A stretch of DNA of 64,000 bases. Source: Caulobacter segnis ATCC 21756. GTDB lineage: Bacteria; Pseudomonadota; Alphaproteobacteria; Caulobacterales; Caulobacteraceae. The notes under the pieces are model-generated. The model did not search any database. It had not been told where the DNA came from and saw only the letters and a program-made list of their open reading frames with translations. A program made the position numbers and the translations under genes. The number at the start of each line of letters is the position of its first letter. Position 1 is the stretch's first letter. Shown here in pieces: positions 34,941-43,546 of the stretch. The stretch is from NCBI RefSeq assembly GCF_000092285.1, contig NC_014100.1, positions 1,302,001 to 1,366,000 on the forward strand. Direction: 5' to 3'.

Positions 34941-35279
34941 ATGGCCAGACGAGATATTAGCGGAGCCGTGGATTTCGCTTACCTGGAAGGGTTCGCCGCG
35001 GGGGATTCCACGGTGATCGACGAGGTGCTGGCGTTGTTCCGGGAACAGGCCGCGCTGTGGACCCCGATGCTGGATCCGGCCCATCCCGGCTGGAAGGATG
35101 CGGTCCACACCGTGAAGGGCGCGGCGCGCGGGGTGGGGGCCTTTGCGCTCGGCGAGGCCTGTGAACGCTGCGAGGCGGGCCAGGAGAGCCTGGACGGCGT
35201 GCGGACGGCCCTGGACGTCGCGCTGATGGATATCGCCGCCTACGCCCACGAACGGGCGCTGCGCTCCTTGAAGGGCTGA
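34941..35279 (+). CDS. Hpt (histidine phosphotransfer) domain protein
   Basis: 112 aa from the ATG at 34941. The phospho-acceptor site is HTVKGAARGVGAFALG with His56, matching the HxxKGxxxxxG Hpt consensus. The remainder is predicted helical, consistent with a single four-helix Hpt module that shuttles phosphate between a hybrid kinase and response regulators. No kinase or regulator is adjacent, so it is an orphan Hpt. It is divergent from the tRNA-Lys gene with 84 bp between. Confidence 0.87.
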   Translation: MARRDISGAVDFAYLEGFAAGDSTVIDEVLALFREQAALWTPMLDPAHPGWKDAVHTVKGAARGVGAFALGEACERCEAGQESLDGVRTALDVALMDIAAYAHERALRSLKG

Positions 35280-35354
35280 CAATCTGACCCAGCTGTAATT
35301 GGCGCCGCGGCCAGGGTCTGGCTAGAACGGCGGTTCAGACACGAGGAGACGTCC

Positions 35355-36182
35355 ATGCCTTCCAGCCCCTGGAGCCATCAGCGCAACGCCAGCGTCGCTG
35401 ACGACATCGATTTCGAGATCAAGGGCGACGACCTGCAGTTCGTCGAGATCGAGCTCGATCCGGGGGAGAGCGCGGTGGCCGAGGCCGGCGCCTTCGTCTG
35501 GAAGGACGCCACCGTGCAGATGACCACGGTCTTCGGGGACGGCTCGGCCGACCAGGGCGGCGGCTTCATGGGCAAGCTGCTGGGCGCGGGCAAGCGTCTG
35601 GTCACGGGCGAGAGCCTGTTCACGACCGTCTTCACCCACACGGGTTCGGGCAAGGCGCGCGTGGCCTTCGCCTCGCCGACGCCGGGCTCGATCCTGCCGC
35701 TGAATCTGGCTGAGCTGGGCGGGACGCTGATCTGCCAAAAGGACAGCTTCCTGGCCGCCGCCCGCGGCGTGTCGATCGGCCTGCACTTCCAGAAGCGGAT
35801 GATGACCGGCCTGTTCGGCGGCGAGGGCTTCATCATGCAGCGCCTGGAAGGCGATGGCTGGGTGTTCGTGCAGATGGGCGGCGCCCTGGTCGAGCGCGAG
35901 CTGGCGCCGGGCGAGGAGCTGCACATCGATACGGGCTGCGTGGCGGCCTATACGCCTAGCGTCGACTTCGACCTCGTCATGGCCGGCGGCGTGAAGAGCG
36001 TGCTGTTCGGCGGCGAAGGCCTGTTCTTCGCGCGCCTGCGCGGTCCGGGGAAGGTCTGGATCCAGTCGCTGCCGTTCGCGCGTCTGGCCGGCCGCATGCT
36101 GCAGGCCGCCAACCACCAGGGCGGCAACCAGGGCGAAGGCTCCATCCTGGGCGGCCTGGGGCGCATGATCGACGGGAACTGA
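35355..36182 (+). CDS. TIGR00266/AIM24 family protein
   Basis: 275 aa. It contains VEIELDPGESAVAEAGAFVW near the N terminus and repeated gly-rich beta segments (GKLLGAGKRLVTGESLF, then LFGGEGLFFARL), typical of the TIGR00266/AIM24 beta-roll family. Mitochondrial AIM24 affects inner-membrane organisation; the bacterial role is unknown. The protein is soluble with no signal peptide. The ATG at 35355 follows GAGGAGA. Confidence 0.9.
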   Translation: MPSSPWSHQRNASVADDIDFEIKGDDLQFVEIELDPGESAVAEAGAFVWKDATVQMTTVFGDGSADQGGGFMGKLLGAGKRLVTGESLFTTVFTHTGSGKARVAFASPTPGSILPLNLAELGGTLICQKDSFLAAARGVSIGLHFQKRMMTGLFGGEGFIMQRLEGDGWVFVQMGGALVERELAPGEELHIDTGCVAAYTPSVDFDLVMAGGVKSVLFGGEGLFFARLRGPGKVWIQSLPFARLAGRMLQAANHQGGNQGEGSILGGLGRMIDGN

Positions 36183-36190
36183 TGATCGCG

Positions 36191-36313
36191 TCCTTCTCCC
36201 CTTGCGGGAAAAGGTGTCAGCGAAGCTGACGGATGAGGGGTTTCTCGGCGTCGCCGCGGGACCCCTCACCCGGTCCTTCGGACCGCCCTCTCCCGCAGGG
36301 GGAGAGAGAAAGG
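36191..36313. repeat. Third intergenic palindromic repeat, CTTCTCCC/GGGAGAGA variant
   Basis: It opens with TTCTCCCCTTGCGGGAAAAGG, has inner arms ATGAGGGG/CCCCTCA and closes with TCTCCCGCAGGGGGAGAGA. The nested-arm layout resembles the elements at 2035-2182 and 7064-7176 but the sequence is diverged, so it may be a separate subfamily. It fills the whole gap between two convergent genes and could serve as a bidirectional terminator. Confidence 0.65.
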
Positions 36314-36314
36314 C

Positions 36315-36647
36315 TTACGAGCCCTTCGTCCGGTCCCAGCTGTCGTATTCGTAGGCGATGCAGCGGTCGATCAGCGTGCGCCACACCGGTTCGGCGATCG
36401 CTTCGGAGAGGCCGGACGCGCGAGCGGCCACCTTGACCTTCTCGACCACGTCCTCGATCCGCGCCTGGTCAAAGACCTTGGAGCGGTCCGGCTTGATCCG
36501 CGCGGCCGCGTCCATGTAGCCCTGGCGCTCGGTCAGGAGTTGGACCAGGGCCCGGTCCAGGGCGTCCACGCCCTGACGCACATCGGCCATGGTCTGGCAG
36601 TCGGCGGGCGCAAGACGCGCGTCGACCGTGAGAGTCGTCGTTTTCAT
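36315..36647 (-). CDS. Chorismate mutase (AroQ type)
   Basis: 110 aa. It has the AroQ helical fold: RQGVDALDRALVQLLTERQGYMDAAARIK (catalytic Arg and Lys on helix 1 and in the RIKPDRSKVFD loop) and a helix-3 segment EPVWRTLIDRCIAYEYD. It converts chorismate to prephenate, for Phe/Tyr synthesis. PchB-type isochorismate-pyruvate lyases share this fold, so that alternative remains. No other aromatic-pathway gene is near. Confidence 0.85.
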   Translation of the reverse strand: MKTTTLTVDARLAPADCQTMADVRQGVDALDRALVQLLTERQGYMDAAARIKPDRSKVFDQARIEDVVEKVKVAARASGLSEAIAEPVWRTLIDRCIAYEYDSWDRTKGS

Positions 36648-36695
36648 GGGCCTCTTAAAGCCGGTTCCGGTGACAGAAACCAGAGCCGCGAAAGG

Positions 36696-37652
36696 CTAAA
36701 TGCCCGAGCCGTTGTCCATGGTCTGCAGAGCCGCTTCGTGCGCCTCCGCCTCGGCCTTCAGCCAGTTCACGAACGCCTTGACCTGCGGCAGGCGACCCTT
36801 CGCCTTGGGGTGGACGACGTAGTAGGCGAAGTCCACGGCGGTGGAGGCCTCGAACGGGATCACCAGGCGCCCGGCGTCCAGATCGGCCTGGGCCAGCGTG
36901 CGCTTGGCCAGCGCGATGCCGCGACCGTTCGCGGCGGCCTCGATCACCAGGCTCGACTGGTTGAAGCGGGGACCCCGCGCGCCATCGACGCCCTTGATCC
37001 CGCGCGCCGCCAGCCACATCGCCCAGTCCGGGCAGCTGTCGTCGGCGTCGGGCGAGCCGTCGTGCAGCAGGATGTGGTGAGCCAGGTCCTCCGGGCGCTC
37101 GAGGGCGTTCTGCTCCAGAAGCTCGGGGCTCGCGACCGGCACGACGGTCTCGTGCAGCAGGCGGACGACCTCAAGCCCCGGATAGCGGCCCGATCCATAG
37201 CGGATGGCCATGTCGACCTCGCCGGTGGCGAAGTCCACGACCTCCATGCCGGCCGACAGCCAGACATCGACTTGCGGATGGGCCTGCTCGAACTTGCCCA
37301 GGCGCGGCACCAGCCACTTGGCGGCGAACGAGGGTGCGGCGGTCAGGGTCAGGCGGCGGCCGTCGACGGCGGCGGTCAGCAGGCTGGCGGCCTCGGCCAG
37401 GCGGTCGAAGGCCTCGCGCAGGGCGGGCAGGGCGGTCTGGGCGGCGTCGGTCAGCAGCAGACCCTTGGGCGTGCGCTTGAACAGGGCGGCGCCGACATAG
37501 TCTTCCAGGTTCTGGATCTGCTGGCTGACCGCGCCCGGCGTCACCGACAGCTCGTCGGCGGCGCGGCTGAAGTTCAGGTGCCGCGCGGCCGCTTCGAACG
37601 CGCGCAGGGCGTTCAGGGGCGGCAGGCGGCGGCGCTCGTTGGGTCTTTCCAT
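36696..37652 (-). CDS. LysR family transcriptional regulator (GcvA-like)
   Basis: 318 aa from the ATG at 37650-37652. The N-terminal winged helix LNALRAFEAAARHLNFSRAA followed by LSVTPGAVSQQIQNLE is the GcvA-subgroup LysR pattern. The effector-binding domain follows (LTLTAAPSFAAKWLVPRLG, then VDMAIRYGSGRYPGLE). It is divergent from the sulfate-assimilation operon, with 231 bp holding two strong hairpins. Control of that operon is plausible by position, though Cys regulators are usually CysB-like, so this is only inference. Confidence 0.92.
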   Translation of the reverse strand: MERPNERRRLPPLNALRAFEAAARHLNFSRAADELSVTPGAVSQQIQNLEDYVGAALFKRTPKGLLLTDAAQTALPALREAFDRLAEAASLLTAAVDGRRLTLTAAPSFAAKWLVPRLGKFEQAHPQVDVWLSAGMEVVDFATGEVDMAIRYGSGRYPGLEVVRLLHETVVPVASPELLEQNALERPEDLAHHILLHDGSPDADDSCPDWAMWLAARGIKGVDGARGPRFNQSSLVIEAAANGRGIALAKRTLAQADLDAGRLVIPFEASTAVDFAYYVVHPKAKGRLPQVKAFVNWLKAEAEAHEAALQTMDNGSGI

Positions 37653-37758
37653 AGTTTTACTGAACGCCCCGGCAGAAGTCCTTGTTTGCGAATTGGCCTC
37701 TTCGGGCCGAGTTTGCAAGCGTTCGCTGGCGGATTGGCCCTTTTCGCCGGCTTACACC

Positions 37759-37831
37759 GTGGGGTGGCCTCCGAGGCCACCCCACTAATTTTCAAGGTTT
37801 TTGGCCGGGGTCGTCTTTAGGGGCGACCCCG
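37759..37831. promoter_or_regulatory. Two consecutive hairpins in the leader of the sulfate-assimilation operon
   Basis: Hairpin 1: GTGGGGTGGCCT-CCG-AGGCCACCCCAC (37759-37785), perfect 12-bp stem, followed by TAATTTTCAAGGTTTTT. Hairpin 2: CGGGGTCG (37806-37813) pairs with CGACCCCG (37824-37831), followed by TCTTGC. Both lie within 125 bp upstream of the cobA ATG at 37884. They could be an attenuator; I do not recognise a known riboswitch. Confidence 0.6.
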
Positions 37832-37883
37832 TCTTGCATTCCACCGTCTTATTCCAAGTGCGCTGATAGAGGTTCTAAAACCC

Positions 37884-38750
37884 ATGGCTCGCCAGCCGCC
37901 CCGAAACCGGAAGCCTGGCCTCGTCGTTATCGGCGGGACGCGGGCTCAGCGCGCCTTGGGCGCGGTGTGGCTGGTCGGGGCGGGCCCCGGCGATCCGGAC
38001 CTCCTGACTTTTCGCGCCTTCAACGCCCTGCGCGCCGCCGATGTCGTGGTCCACGATGGCCTGGTCTCCGAAGAGATCCTGGACCTCGCGCCCAGCCGCG
38101 CGCGGCGGATCAATGTCGCCAAGCGCAAGTCGCGCCACACCCTGCCGCAGGACGACATCAACCAGCTGCTCGTGGCCCTGGCCCTCGACGGTCTGACCGT
38201 CGTGCGCCTGAAGGGCGGCGATCCGTTCCTGTTCGGCCGCGGCGGCGAGGAACTGGCCGCCTGTCGCGAGGCTGGGGTCGAGTGCCATGTGGTCCCAGGC
38301 GTCACCGCCGCCCTGGCCGCCAGCGCCAACGCCGGCGCGCCCCTGACCCATCGAGGCAGCGCCCAGGCGGTCACCTTTGTCACCGGCCATGCGGCGCACG
38401 GAGAACCGGATCTGGACTGGACCGCCCTGGCGCGTCCCAACCAGACCGTCGTCGTCTATATGGGCGTCTCGACCGCCGGCCTGATCGCCGAGCGCCTGAT
38501 GGCGGCCGGCCGCGCCGGCTCGACCCTCGCCCTGATCGTCGAGAACGTCAGCCGCGCCGACGAGCGCCGGGTCCTGACCACGCTGGCCGGCCTCGCAGAA
38601 GCCGCCCAGGGCGTGAAAGGCCCCGCGCTGCTGATGGTCGGCGAGGCGATGGCCATGGCTCAAGAGAGTTCAGCCCCGCTCCGCCAAGGCGAGAGCGAGG
38701 TTTCGGAATGGCTCCCCGTCATGGCGGGGACGAGCGGAGTTACCGAGTGA
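37884..38750 (+). CDS. cobA: Uroporphyrinogen-III C-methyltransferase (SUMT)
   Basis: 288 aa. The SUMT family motifs are present: VWLVGAGPGDPDLLTFRA, the second motif VVHDGLVSEEIL, and VRLKGGDPFLFGRGGEE. It methylates uroporphyrinogen III at C2 and C7 with SAM to make precorrin-2, the precursor of siroheme. Here that serves the siroheme sulfite reductase two genes downstream. It lacks the CysG oxidase/chelatase domain. An unusual 25-residue basic N-terminal extension precedes the first motif. First gene of the operon; the next start overlaps its stop by 4 bp. Confidence 0.95.
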   Translation: MARQPPRNRKPGLVVIGGTRAQRALGAVWLVGAGPGDPDLLTFRAFNALRAADVVVHDGLVSEEILDLAPSRARRINVAKRKSRHTLPQDDINQLLVALALDGLTVVRLKGGDPFLFGRGGEELAACREAGVECHVVPGVTAALAASANAGAPLTHRGSAQAVTFVTGHAAHGEPDLDWTALARPNQTVVVYMGVSTAGLIAERLMAAGRAGSTLALIVENVSRADERRVLTTLAGLAEAAQGVKGPALLMVGEAMAMAQESSAPLRQGESEVSEWLPVMAGTSGVTE

Positions 38751-39112
38751 AAGCGATCACCGCCAACCGCCTGATCGACGGCGAGGTCGTGTTCTGGAAG
38801 TCGGGCCAGTGGGTGGACCGCTTCGGCGACGCCCAACTGTTCGACGACCACCACGCCGCCGATGTCGAGGCCGCCGTCGCCACCGGCAAGGGCCAGCCGA
38901 CCGTGGTGGTCGACGTCTATCCGATCGACCTCGTCCAGTCCGAAGGGCGCTGGGTGCCGCTCAGCTATCGCGAACGCATCCGGGCGCTCGGCCCCTCCAA
39001 CGAACCCACGCACGGCAAGCAGGCCGAGGGCGGCGACGTTATCGAGGCCCTGCGCCATGCCGCGGGCGCGGCGCGCTCGACCGGCCGCGTCGATCTGATC
39101 CGCAGGAAGTAG
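38747..39112 (+). CDS. DUF2849 protein of the sulfate-assimilation operon
   Basis: 121 aa from a GTG at 38747 that overlaps the cobA stop (GTGA). KAITANRLIDGEVVFW, then VDVYPIDLV and PLSYRERIRALGPSN are family features. DUF2849 proteins are found almost only between cobA/cysG and cysI in alphaproteobacteria, so a role in sulfite reduction, for example electron delivery or siroheme insertion, is likely but unproven. Small soluble protein. Confidence 0.9.
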   Translation: MKAITANRLIDGEVVFWKSGQWVDRFGDAQLFDDHHAADVEAAVATGKGQPTVVVDVYPIDLVQSEGRWVPLSYRERIRALGPSNEPTHGKQAEGGDVIEALRHAAGAARSTGRVDLIRRK

Positions 39113-39118
39113 GGCGGC

Positions 39119-40777
39119 ATGTACCAGTACGATCTCATCGACAAGGAATTCCTGGCCGACCGCTCGGCCGAGTTCCGGAGCCAGGTCGCCCGCCGCCTCT
39201 CGGGCGAGCTGACCGAGGACCAGTTCAAGCCGCTGCGGCTGATGAACGGCCTTTATCTGCAGCTGCACGCCTACATGCTGCGGGTGGCGATCCCCTACGG
39301 CTCGCTGAACCCGACCCAGGCTCGCCGTCTGGCGCAGATCGCGCGCGACTACGACAAGGGCTACGGCCACTTCACCACGCGCCAGAACATTCAGTTCAAC
39401 TGGATCAAGCTGAAGGACGCGCCGGAGATCCTGGACAAGCTGGCGGAGGTGGATCTCCACGCCATCCAGACCAGCGGCAACTGCATCCGCAACACCACCT
39501 CGGATCCCTATGCCGGCGCGACGGCCGAGGAGGTCGACGACCCGCGCGTCTGGTGCGAGGTGATCCGCCAGTGGTCGACGCTGCACCCGGAATTCTCGTT
39601 CCTGCCGCGCAAGTTCAAGATCGCCATCACCGCCTCGGCCAAGGACCGCACGGCGGCCAAGGTCCACGACATCGGCTTGCTGATGCGCAAGGGGCGTGAC
39701 GGCCAGCTGGGCTTCGAGGTGATCGTCGGCGGCGGGCAGGGGCGTACGCCTTATGTCGGCCCGACCATCAAGCAGTTCCTGCCGACCGACCGGCTGCTGA
39801 GCTATCTGGAAGCGGTCCTGCGCGTCTACAACCGCCACGGACGCCGCGACAACATCTACAAGGCCCGGATCAAGATCCTGGTCGCCGCGCTGGGCGCCGA
39901 AGAGTTCGCCCGCCAGGTCGAGGAGGAGTGGAGCAAGATCGACGCGGTCCGCGCCGACCTGCCAGCCTCGGAGCTGGCCCGTATCCGCGCCGCCTTCGCC
40001 ACGACGCCGTTCGAGACCCTGCCGGCCCGTTCGGAAGCCTTCGAGACCGCCAAGGCCCACGATCCGGCCTTCGCCCGCTTCGTCCGCAACAATGTCCGCG
40101 CCCACAAGCAGCCCGGCTATGCGATCGTCGAGATCTCGCTGAAGGCGCAGGAGCAGACGCCGGGCGACGCCTCGGCCGACCAGCTGGACGTCGTCGCCGA
40201 TCTGGCCGAGCGCTACGGCTTCTCGGACCTGCGCGTCACCCACGCCCAGAACCTCGTCCTGCCGCACATCAAGCTGGACGATCTGCCGACCGTGTTCGCG
40301 GCGCTGCAGGCGGCCAACCTGGCGACGCCCAACATCGACCTGGTCAGCGACATCATCGCCTGCCCGGGCCTCGACTACTGCGCTCTCGCCAACGCCCGCG
40401 CGATCCCGATCGCCCAGGACATCGCCCGCCAGTTCGCCGATCTCGATCGCGCCGAGCAGGTCGGCGAGCTGAAGATCAAGATCAGCGGCTGCATCAACGC
40501 CTGCGGCCACCACCACGTGGCCCACATCGGCATCCTGGGGGTCGATAAGAAGGGCGAGGAATTCTACCAGCTGTCGCTGGGCGGCTCGGGCGCCGAAGAC
40601 GCCTCGATCGGCAAGATTCTGGGCCCGGCTCTGCCGGCCGACAAGGTCGCCACCGCCGTCGACCAGCTGGTCGGCGCCTATCTCACCGTCCGGACCGACG
40701 GCGAGCGCTTCCTCGACACCTATCGCCGCGTCGGCCTCGAGCCCTTCAAGGAGGCTGTCTATGCCCAAGCTGATTGA
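39119..40777 (+). CDS. cysI: Sulfite (nitrite/sulfite) reductase hemoprotein
   Basis: 552 aa. Siroheme/4Fe-4S enzyme: YGHFTTRQNIQFNWIKL and TSGNCIRNTTSDPYAG form the first ferredoxin-like half and substrate site; the cluster cysteines are in CPGLDYCALA (C-x5-C) and GCINACGHHH (C-x3-C) in the C-terminal half. It reduces sulfite to sulfide with six electrons. Its setting with cobA, DUF2849, DUF934 and cysH shows assimilatory sulfite rather than nitrite reduction. It overlaps the DUF934 gene by 17 bp. Confidence 0.95.
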   Translation: MYQYDLIDKEFLADRSAEFRSQVARRLSGELTEDQFKPLRLMNGLYLQLHAYMLRVAIPYGSLNPTQARRLAQIARDYDKGYGHFTTRQNIQFNWIKLKDAPEILDKLAEVDLHAIQTSGNCIRNTTSDPYAGATAEEVDDPRVWCEVIRQWSTLHPEFSFLPRKFKIAITASAKDRTAAKVHDIGLLMRKGRDGQLGFEVIVGGGQGRTPYVGPTIKQFLPTDRLLSYLEAVLRVYNRHGRRDNIYKARIKILVAALGAEEFARQVEEEWSKIDAVRADLPASELARIRAAFATTPFETLPARSEAFETAKAHDPAFARFVRNNVRAHKQPGYAIVEISLKAQEQTPGDASADQLDVVADLAERYGFSDLRVTHAQNLVLPHIKLDDLPTVFAALQAANLATPNIDLVSDIIACPGLDYCALANARAIPIAQDIARQFADLDRAEQVGELKIKISGCINACGHHHVAHIGILGVDKKGEEFYQLSLGGSGAEDASIGKILGPALPADKVATAVDQLVGAYLTVRTDGERFLDTYRRVGLEPFKEAVYAQAD

Positions 40778-41267
40778 GCTGGTTGAAGGCCAGGCGCGCT
40801 GGGTTGAGGACACGTTCGTCTTCGTGGCCGACGAGGACGCCTTGCCCGAGAGCGGCGACGTGATCCTGTCGCTGGCGCGTTTCGAAGCCGAGGGCGACGC
40901 CCTGCTGGCCTCAAACAGCCGCCGCGTCGGCGTGCGCATCGAGCCCGACCAGGAAGTCGAGGTCCTGGCCTATGATCTGCCGCGCCTCGCGGTGGTCGCC
41001 CTGGCCTTTCCGAAATATCGCGACGGCCGCGCCTACACCTCGGCCCGGCTGCTGCGCGAGCGGTTCGGTTACCAGGGCCAGGTCCGCGCCGTGGGGGACG
41101 TGCTGCAGGAGCAGGCGGGCTTCATGGTTCGCTGCGGCTTCGACGCGTTCGAGCCCGCCGACGGCGCCACGCCCGAGGTCTGGAGCAAGGCCGCCGACCG
41201 CTTCCGCCACGTCTATCAGCGGGGCGCCGACCTGCGGCCGACGGCGTTCGAGGAAAGGGCCTCCTGA
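40761..41267 (+). CDS. DUF934 protein (oxidoreductase-associated)
   Basis: 168 aa. LARFEAEGDALLASNSRRVG, then LAFPKYRDGRAYTSARLLRER and RAVGDVLQEQAGFMVRCGFD give the DUF934 pattern. The family occurs next to cysI/cysH and is thought to assist sulfite reductase. It has no signal or membrane segment. It overlaps both neighbours (17 bp with cysI, 1 bp with cysH), so it is translationally coupled. Confidence 0.92.
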   Translation: MPKLIELVEGQARWVEDTFVFVADEDALPESGDVILSLARFEAEGDALLASNSRRVGVRIEPDQEVEVLAYDLPRLAVVALAFPKYRDGRAYTSARLLRERFGYQGQVRAVGDVLQEQAGFMVRCGFDAFEPADGATPEVWSKAADRFRHVYQRGADLRPTAFEERAS

Positions 41268-42001
41268 TGGCCTATGACCAGATCGGTGGAACCGCCGCCG
41301 GCCTCGCCGCCCGTCTGGACGCCGAGCTGCGGGAAGCTCATCCGCTGACGGTGCTGCGCGCGGCGCACGACCAGTTTGGCTCGGATCTGGCGCTGGTCTC
41401 GTCGTTCGGCGCGGAGTCGGCCGTGCTGCTGCACTTGGCCTCGCAGGTCTCGACGAGCATTCCAGTCCTGTTCCTCGACACCGGCATGCTGTTTGGCCAG
41501 ACGCTGGACTACCGCAAGACTCTCGCCGCCAAGCTGGGCCTCACCGACGTCCGCGACCTGCGTCCGGCCTATGCCGATCTGGCGACCCAAGACCCCCAAT
41601 CCGACTTGTGGCGCACCAGCGTCGACGCCTGCTGCAACATCCGCAAGGTGCTGCCGCTGGACCGCGCTCTGGGCGGCTTCGACGCCTGGATCACCGGGCG
41701 CAAGCGCTTCCATGGCGGCGATCGTCTGAGCCTGCCGGTGGTCGAGGCCGCCGACGGCAAGGTGAAGTTCAATCCGCTGGCCAACTGGGGCAAGGCCGAG
41801 CTCGACGCCTATGTCGCCGAGCACCAGCTGCCGGCCCATCCCCTGGTCGCCCAGGGCTACGCCTCGATCGGCTGCTGGCCCTGCACCCAGCCGTCCGAGG
41901 ACGGCCGCTCGGGCCGCTGGGCGGGCCAGGAAAAGACCGAGTGCGGCATCCACGTCGCCCGCGCGCCCGGTGTCGCGCCCAACGTGGGCGGGGATATCTA
42001 G
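41267..42001 (+). CDS. cysH: Adenylyl-/phosphoadenylyl-sulfate reductase
   Basis: 244 aa. The PP-loop-like start LVSSFGAESAVLLHLAS is followed by LFLDTGMLFGQTLDYR. Two cysteine pairs, ACCNIRKV and CWPCTQP, ligate a 4Fe-4S cluster, which points to an APS-using plant/assimilatory type rather than the cluster-free PAPS form. The catalytic cysteine is in ECGIH near the C terminus. It reduces activated sulfate to sulfite for CysI. Last gene of the operon; its end overlaps the convergent serine hydrolase gene by 4 bp. Confidence 0.95.
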   Translation: MAYDQIGGTAAGLAARLDAELREAHPLTVLRAAHDQFGSDLALVSSFGAESAVLLHLASQVSTSIPVLFLDTGMLFGQTLDYRKTLAAKLGLTDVRDLRPAYADLATQDPQSDLWRTSVDACCNIRKVLPLDRALGGFDAWITGRKRFHGGDRLSLPVVEAADGKVKFNPLANWGKAELDAYVAEHQLPAHPLVAQGYASIGCWPCTQPSEDGRSGRWAGQEKTECGIHVARAPGVAPNVGGDI

Positions 42002-43482
42002 GGCGTTGCCGACAGGCGCGCGATCGCGGCCTTAGAGTCCGCGTTGTCGGGATTGAGCGTCACGGCCTTGCGGTGCAGGGCCAGGGCGTCCCCAAGCCGC
42101 CCGGCCTTCTCCAGCGCCTCGGCATAGCTGTTCCAGACATTGTCGCTGGCCGGGAACAGGGCGGCGTTTACCTTAAAGGCCTCAAGAGCAAGTGGCAGGC
42201 GGCCGTCCTCCAGCATCTTGTAGGCCAGGTTGTTGAGGTCGTTCTCGCGCAGCACATAACGCGAGGTGTCGTCGCGCAGGGTCGCCAGCCTGGCGAACGC
42301 GGCGTCGGGGCCTTGGGCGCTGAGGGTGCGGGCGTAGATGCGGGCCAGGTTCAGCGGCGCGTTCAGCGGTGGCTCGCCGTCCAGGATGCGCAGGGCCGAG
42401 AGCCCGGCCTTGTAGAGGCCTTCGCTGTTGGTGTTATCCAGCACGATCACCGTACGCTTCTCGTCGAGGGCGCGCAGGAAGATGGTCGCGCAGCCGGGCG
42501 CGCCGCCTGTGTGCCAGACGACCTTGCCATGAGTGCGATCTTTAAACACGAACCAGCCTAGCCCGTCCTCGGCCGGGCCCATGCCGCCGATGTCAAGCCA
42601 GACTGAGACGGGCTGGCCGTCGGCGAGGCGGTCGGGGGTGTAGGCGATCGCCTGGGTCTTGGGCCCCAGCAGCTTGTTGGCCCGTAGCGCCTGGTCGAAC
42701 TTCAACAGGTCGCCGACAGTGGTCACCACGCCCGCCGCTCCCATGACATTGGACGGCTCGTCCTTAAGTCGGGTCCGAATGGCGGCGTAGCGGGGTTCGT
42801 AGTCGTAGGGCGCCGCGCTGGTCGAGGGATGAGCGGCGCTGACGACAGAGGTGTGGGTCATGCCGGCCGGGCGTGCGATGCGGTCGCGGACATAGGCGTC
42901 GAAGGTTTGGCCAGACACCGTCTCCACCAGCCGCGCCAGCAGCTGATAGCCGATATTGGCGTACCACCAGCGCTCACCGGGTTTGAGCTTGAAGGCGACC
43001 TTGCCGGCTTGCAGGGCCGGGACCAGGTCAGCCTGGCCCATGGGGCGCGGGGCGATGGTCTTGGCATAGGCTCGCATGGACGGCTCGAGGTCCTGGTCCG
43101 ACATCCCGGAGCTGTGGCTGAGCAGTTGGCGAACCGTGATGGCGGGGTAGGGGAAGTCCTTCAGGTAGCGGGAGATCGGGGAGTCGAGATCGACCTTCCC
43201 GCGCTCGACCATCTGCAGCACGGCGGTGGCGGTGAAGACCTTGGATATCGAGGCGGTCTCGAACGCCGTGTCGAGGGTGTTGGCCTTCCCGACCTCAAAG
43301 TCAGCCTGGCCGAAGCCCTTGGCGTAGACGACCTTCCCGTCCTGCGCGACCAGCACGGCGCCGTTCAGCCGGCCCTCGGCGGCCAGGTTGTTGTAATAGG
43401 CGTCGAGCTTCTCAGTGGGAGTCTCCGCCCGGGCAGGCCCCGCCAGGACGATCGCAGCCAACAGCGCCAACATGGACAGCAT
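41998..43482 (-). CDS. Exported beta-lactamase-fold serine hydrolase with C-terminal TPR region
   Basis: 494 aa, ATG at 43482 with CGGAG upstream. Signal peptide about residues 1-19 (ending ARA). Class C/DD-peptidase motifs: Ser78-x-x-Lys81 (SISK), the YxN equivalent in WWYANIGYQ, and the HTGG triad region in VWHTGGAPG. Residues about 430-490 form a TPR-like unit (FPASDNVWNSYAEALEKAG). It is likely periplasmic; esterase, peptidase or penicillin-binding activity cannot be distinguished. It is divergent from a PadR gene 64 bp away, its likely regulator. Confidence 0.9.
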   Translation of the reverse strand: MLSMLALLAAIVLAGPARAETPTEKLDAYYNNLAAEGRLNGAVLVAQDGKVVYAKGFGQADFEVGKANTLDTAFETASISKVFTATAVLQMVERGKVDLDSPISRYLKDFPYPAITVRQLLSHSSGMSDQDLEPSMRAYAKTIAPRPMGQADLVPALQAGKVAFKLKPGERWWYANIGYQLLARLVETVSGQTFDAYVRDRIARPAGMTHTSVVSAAHPSTSAAPYDYEPRYAAIRTRLKDEPSNVMGAAGVVTTVGDLLKFDQALRANKLLGPKTQAIAYTPDRLADGQPVSVWLDIGGMGPAEDGLGWFVFKDRTHGKVVWHTGGAPGCATIFLRALDEKRTVIVLDNTNSEGLYKAGLSALRILDGEPPLNAPLNLARIYARTLSAQGPDAAFARLATLRDDTSRYVLRENDLNNLAYKMLEDGRLPLALEAFKVNAALFPASDNVWNSYAEALEKAGRLGDALALHRKAVTLNPDNADSKAAIARLSATP

Positions 43483-43546
43483 GGAGCACTCCGTATATAT
43501 AATCCGGTTCGGATGGTACGAATAGGTCTATCTAGGGTGCGATGCA

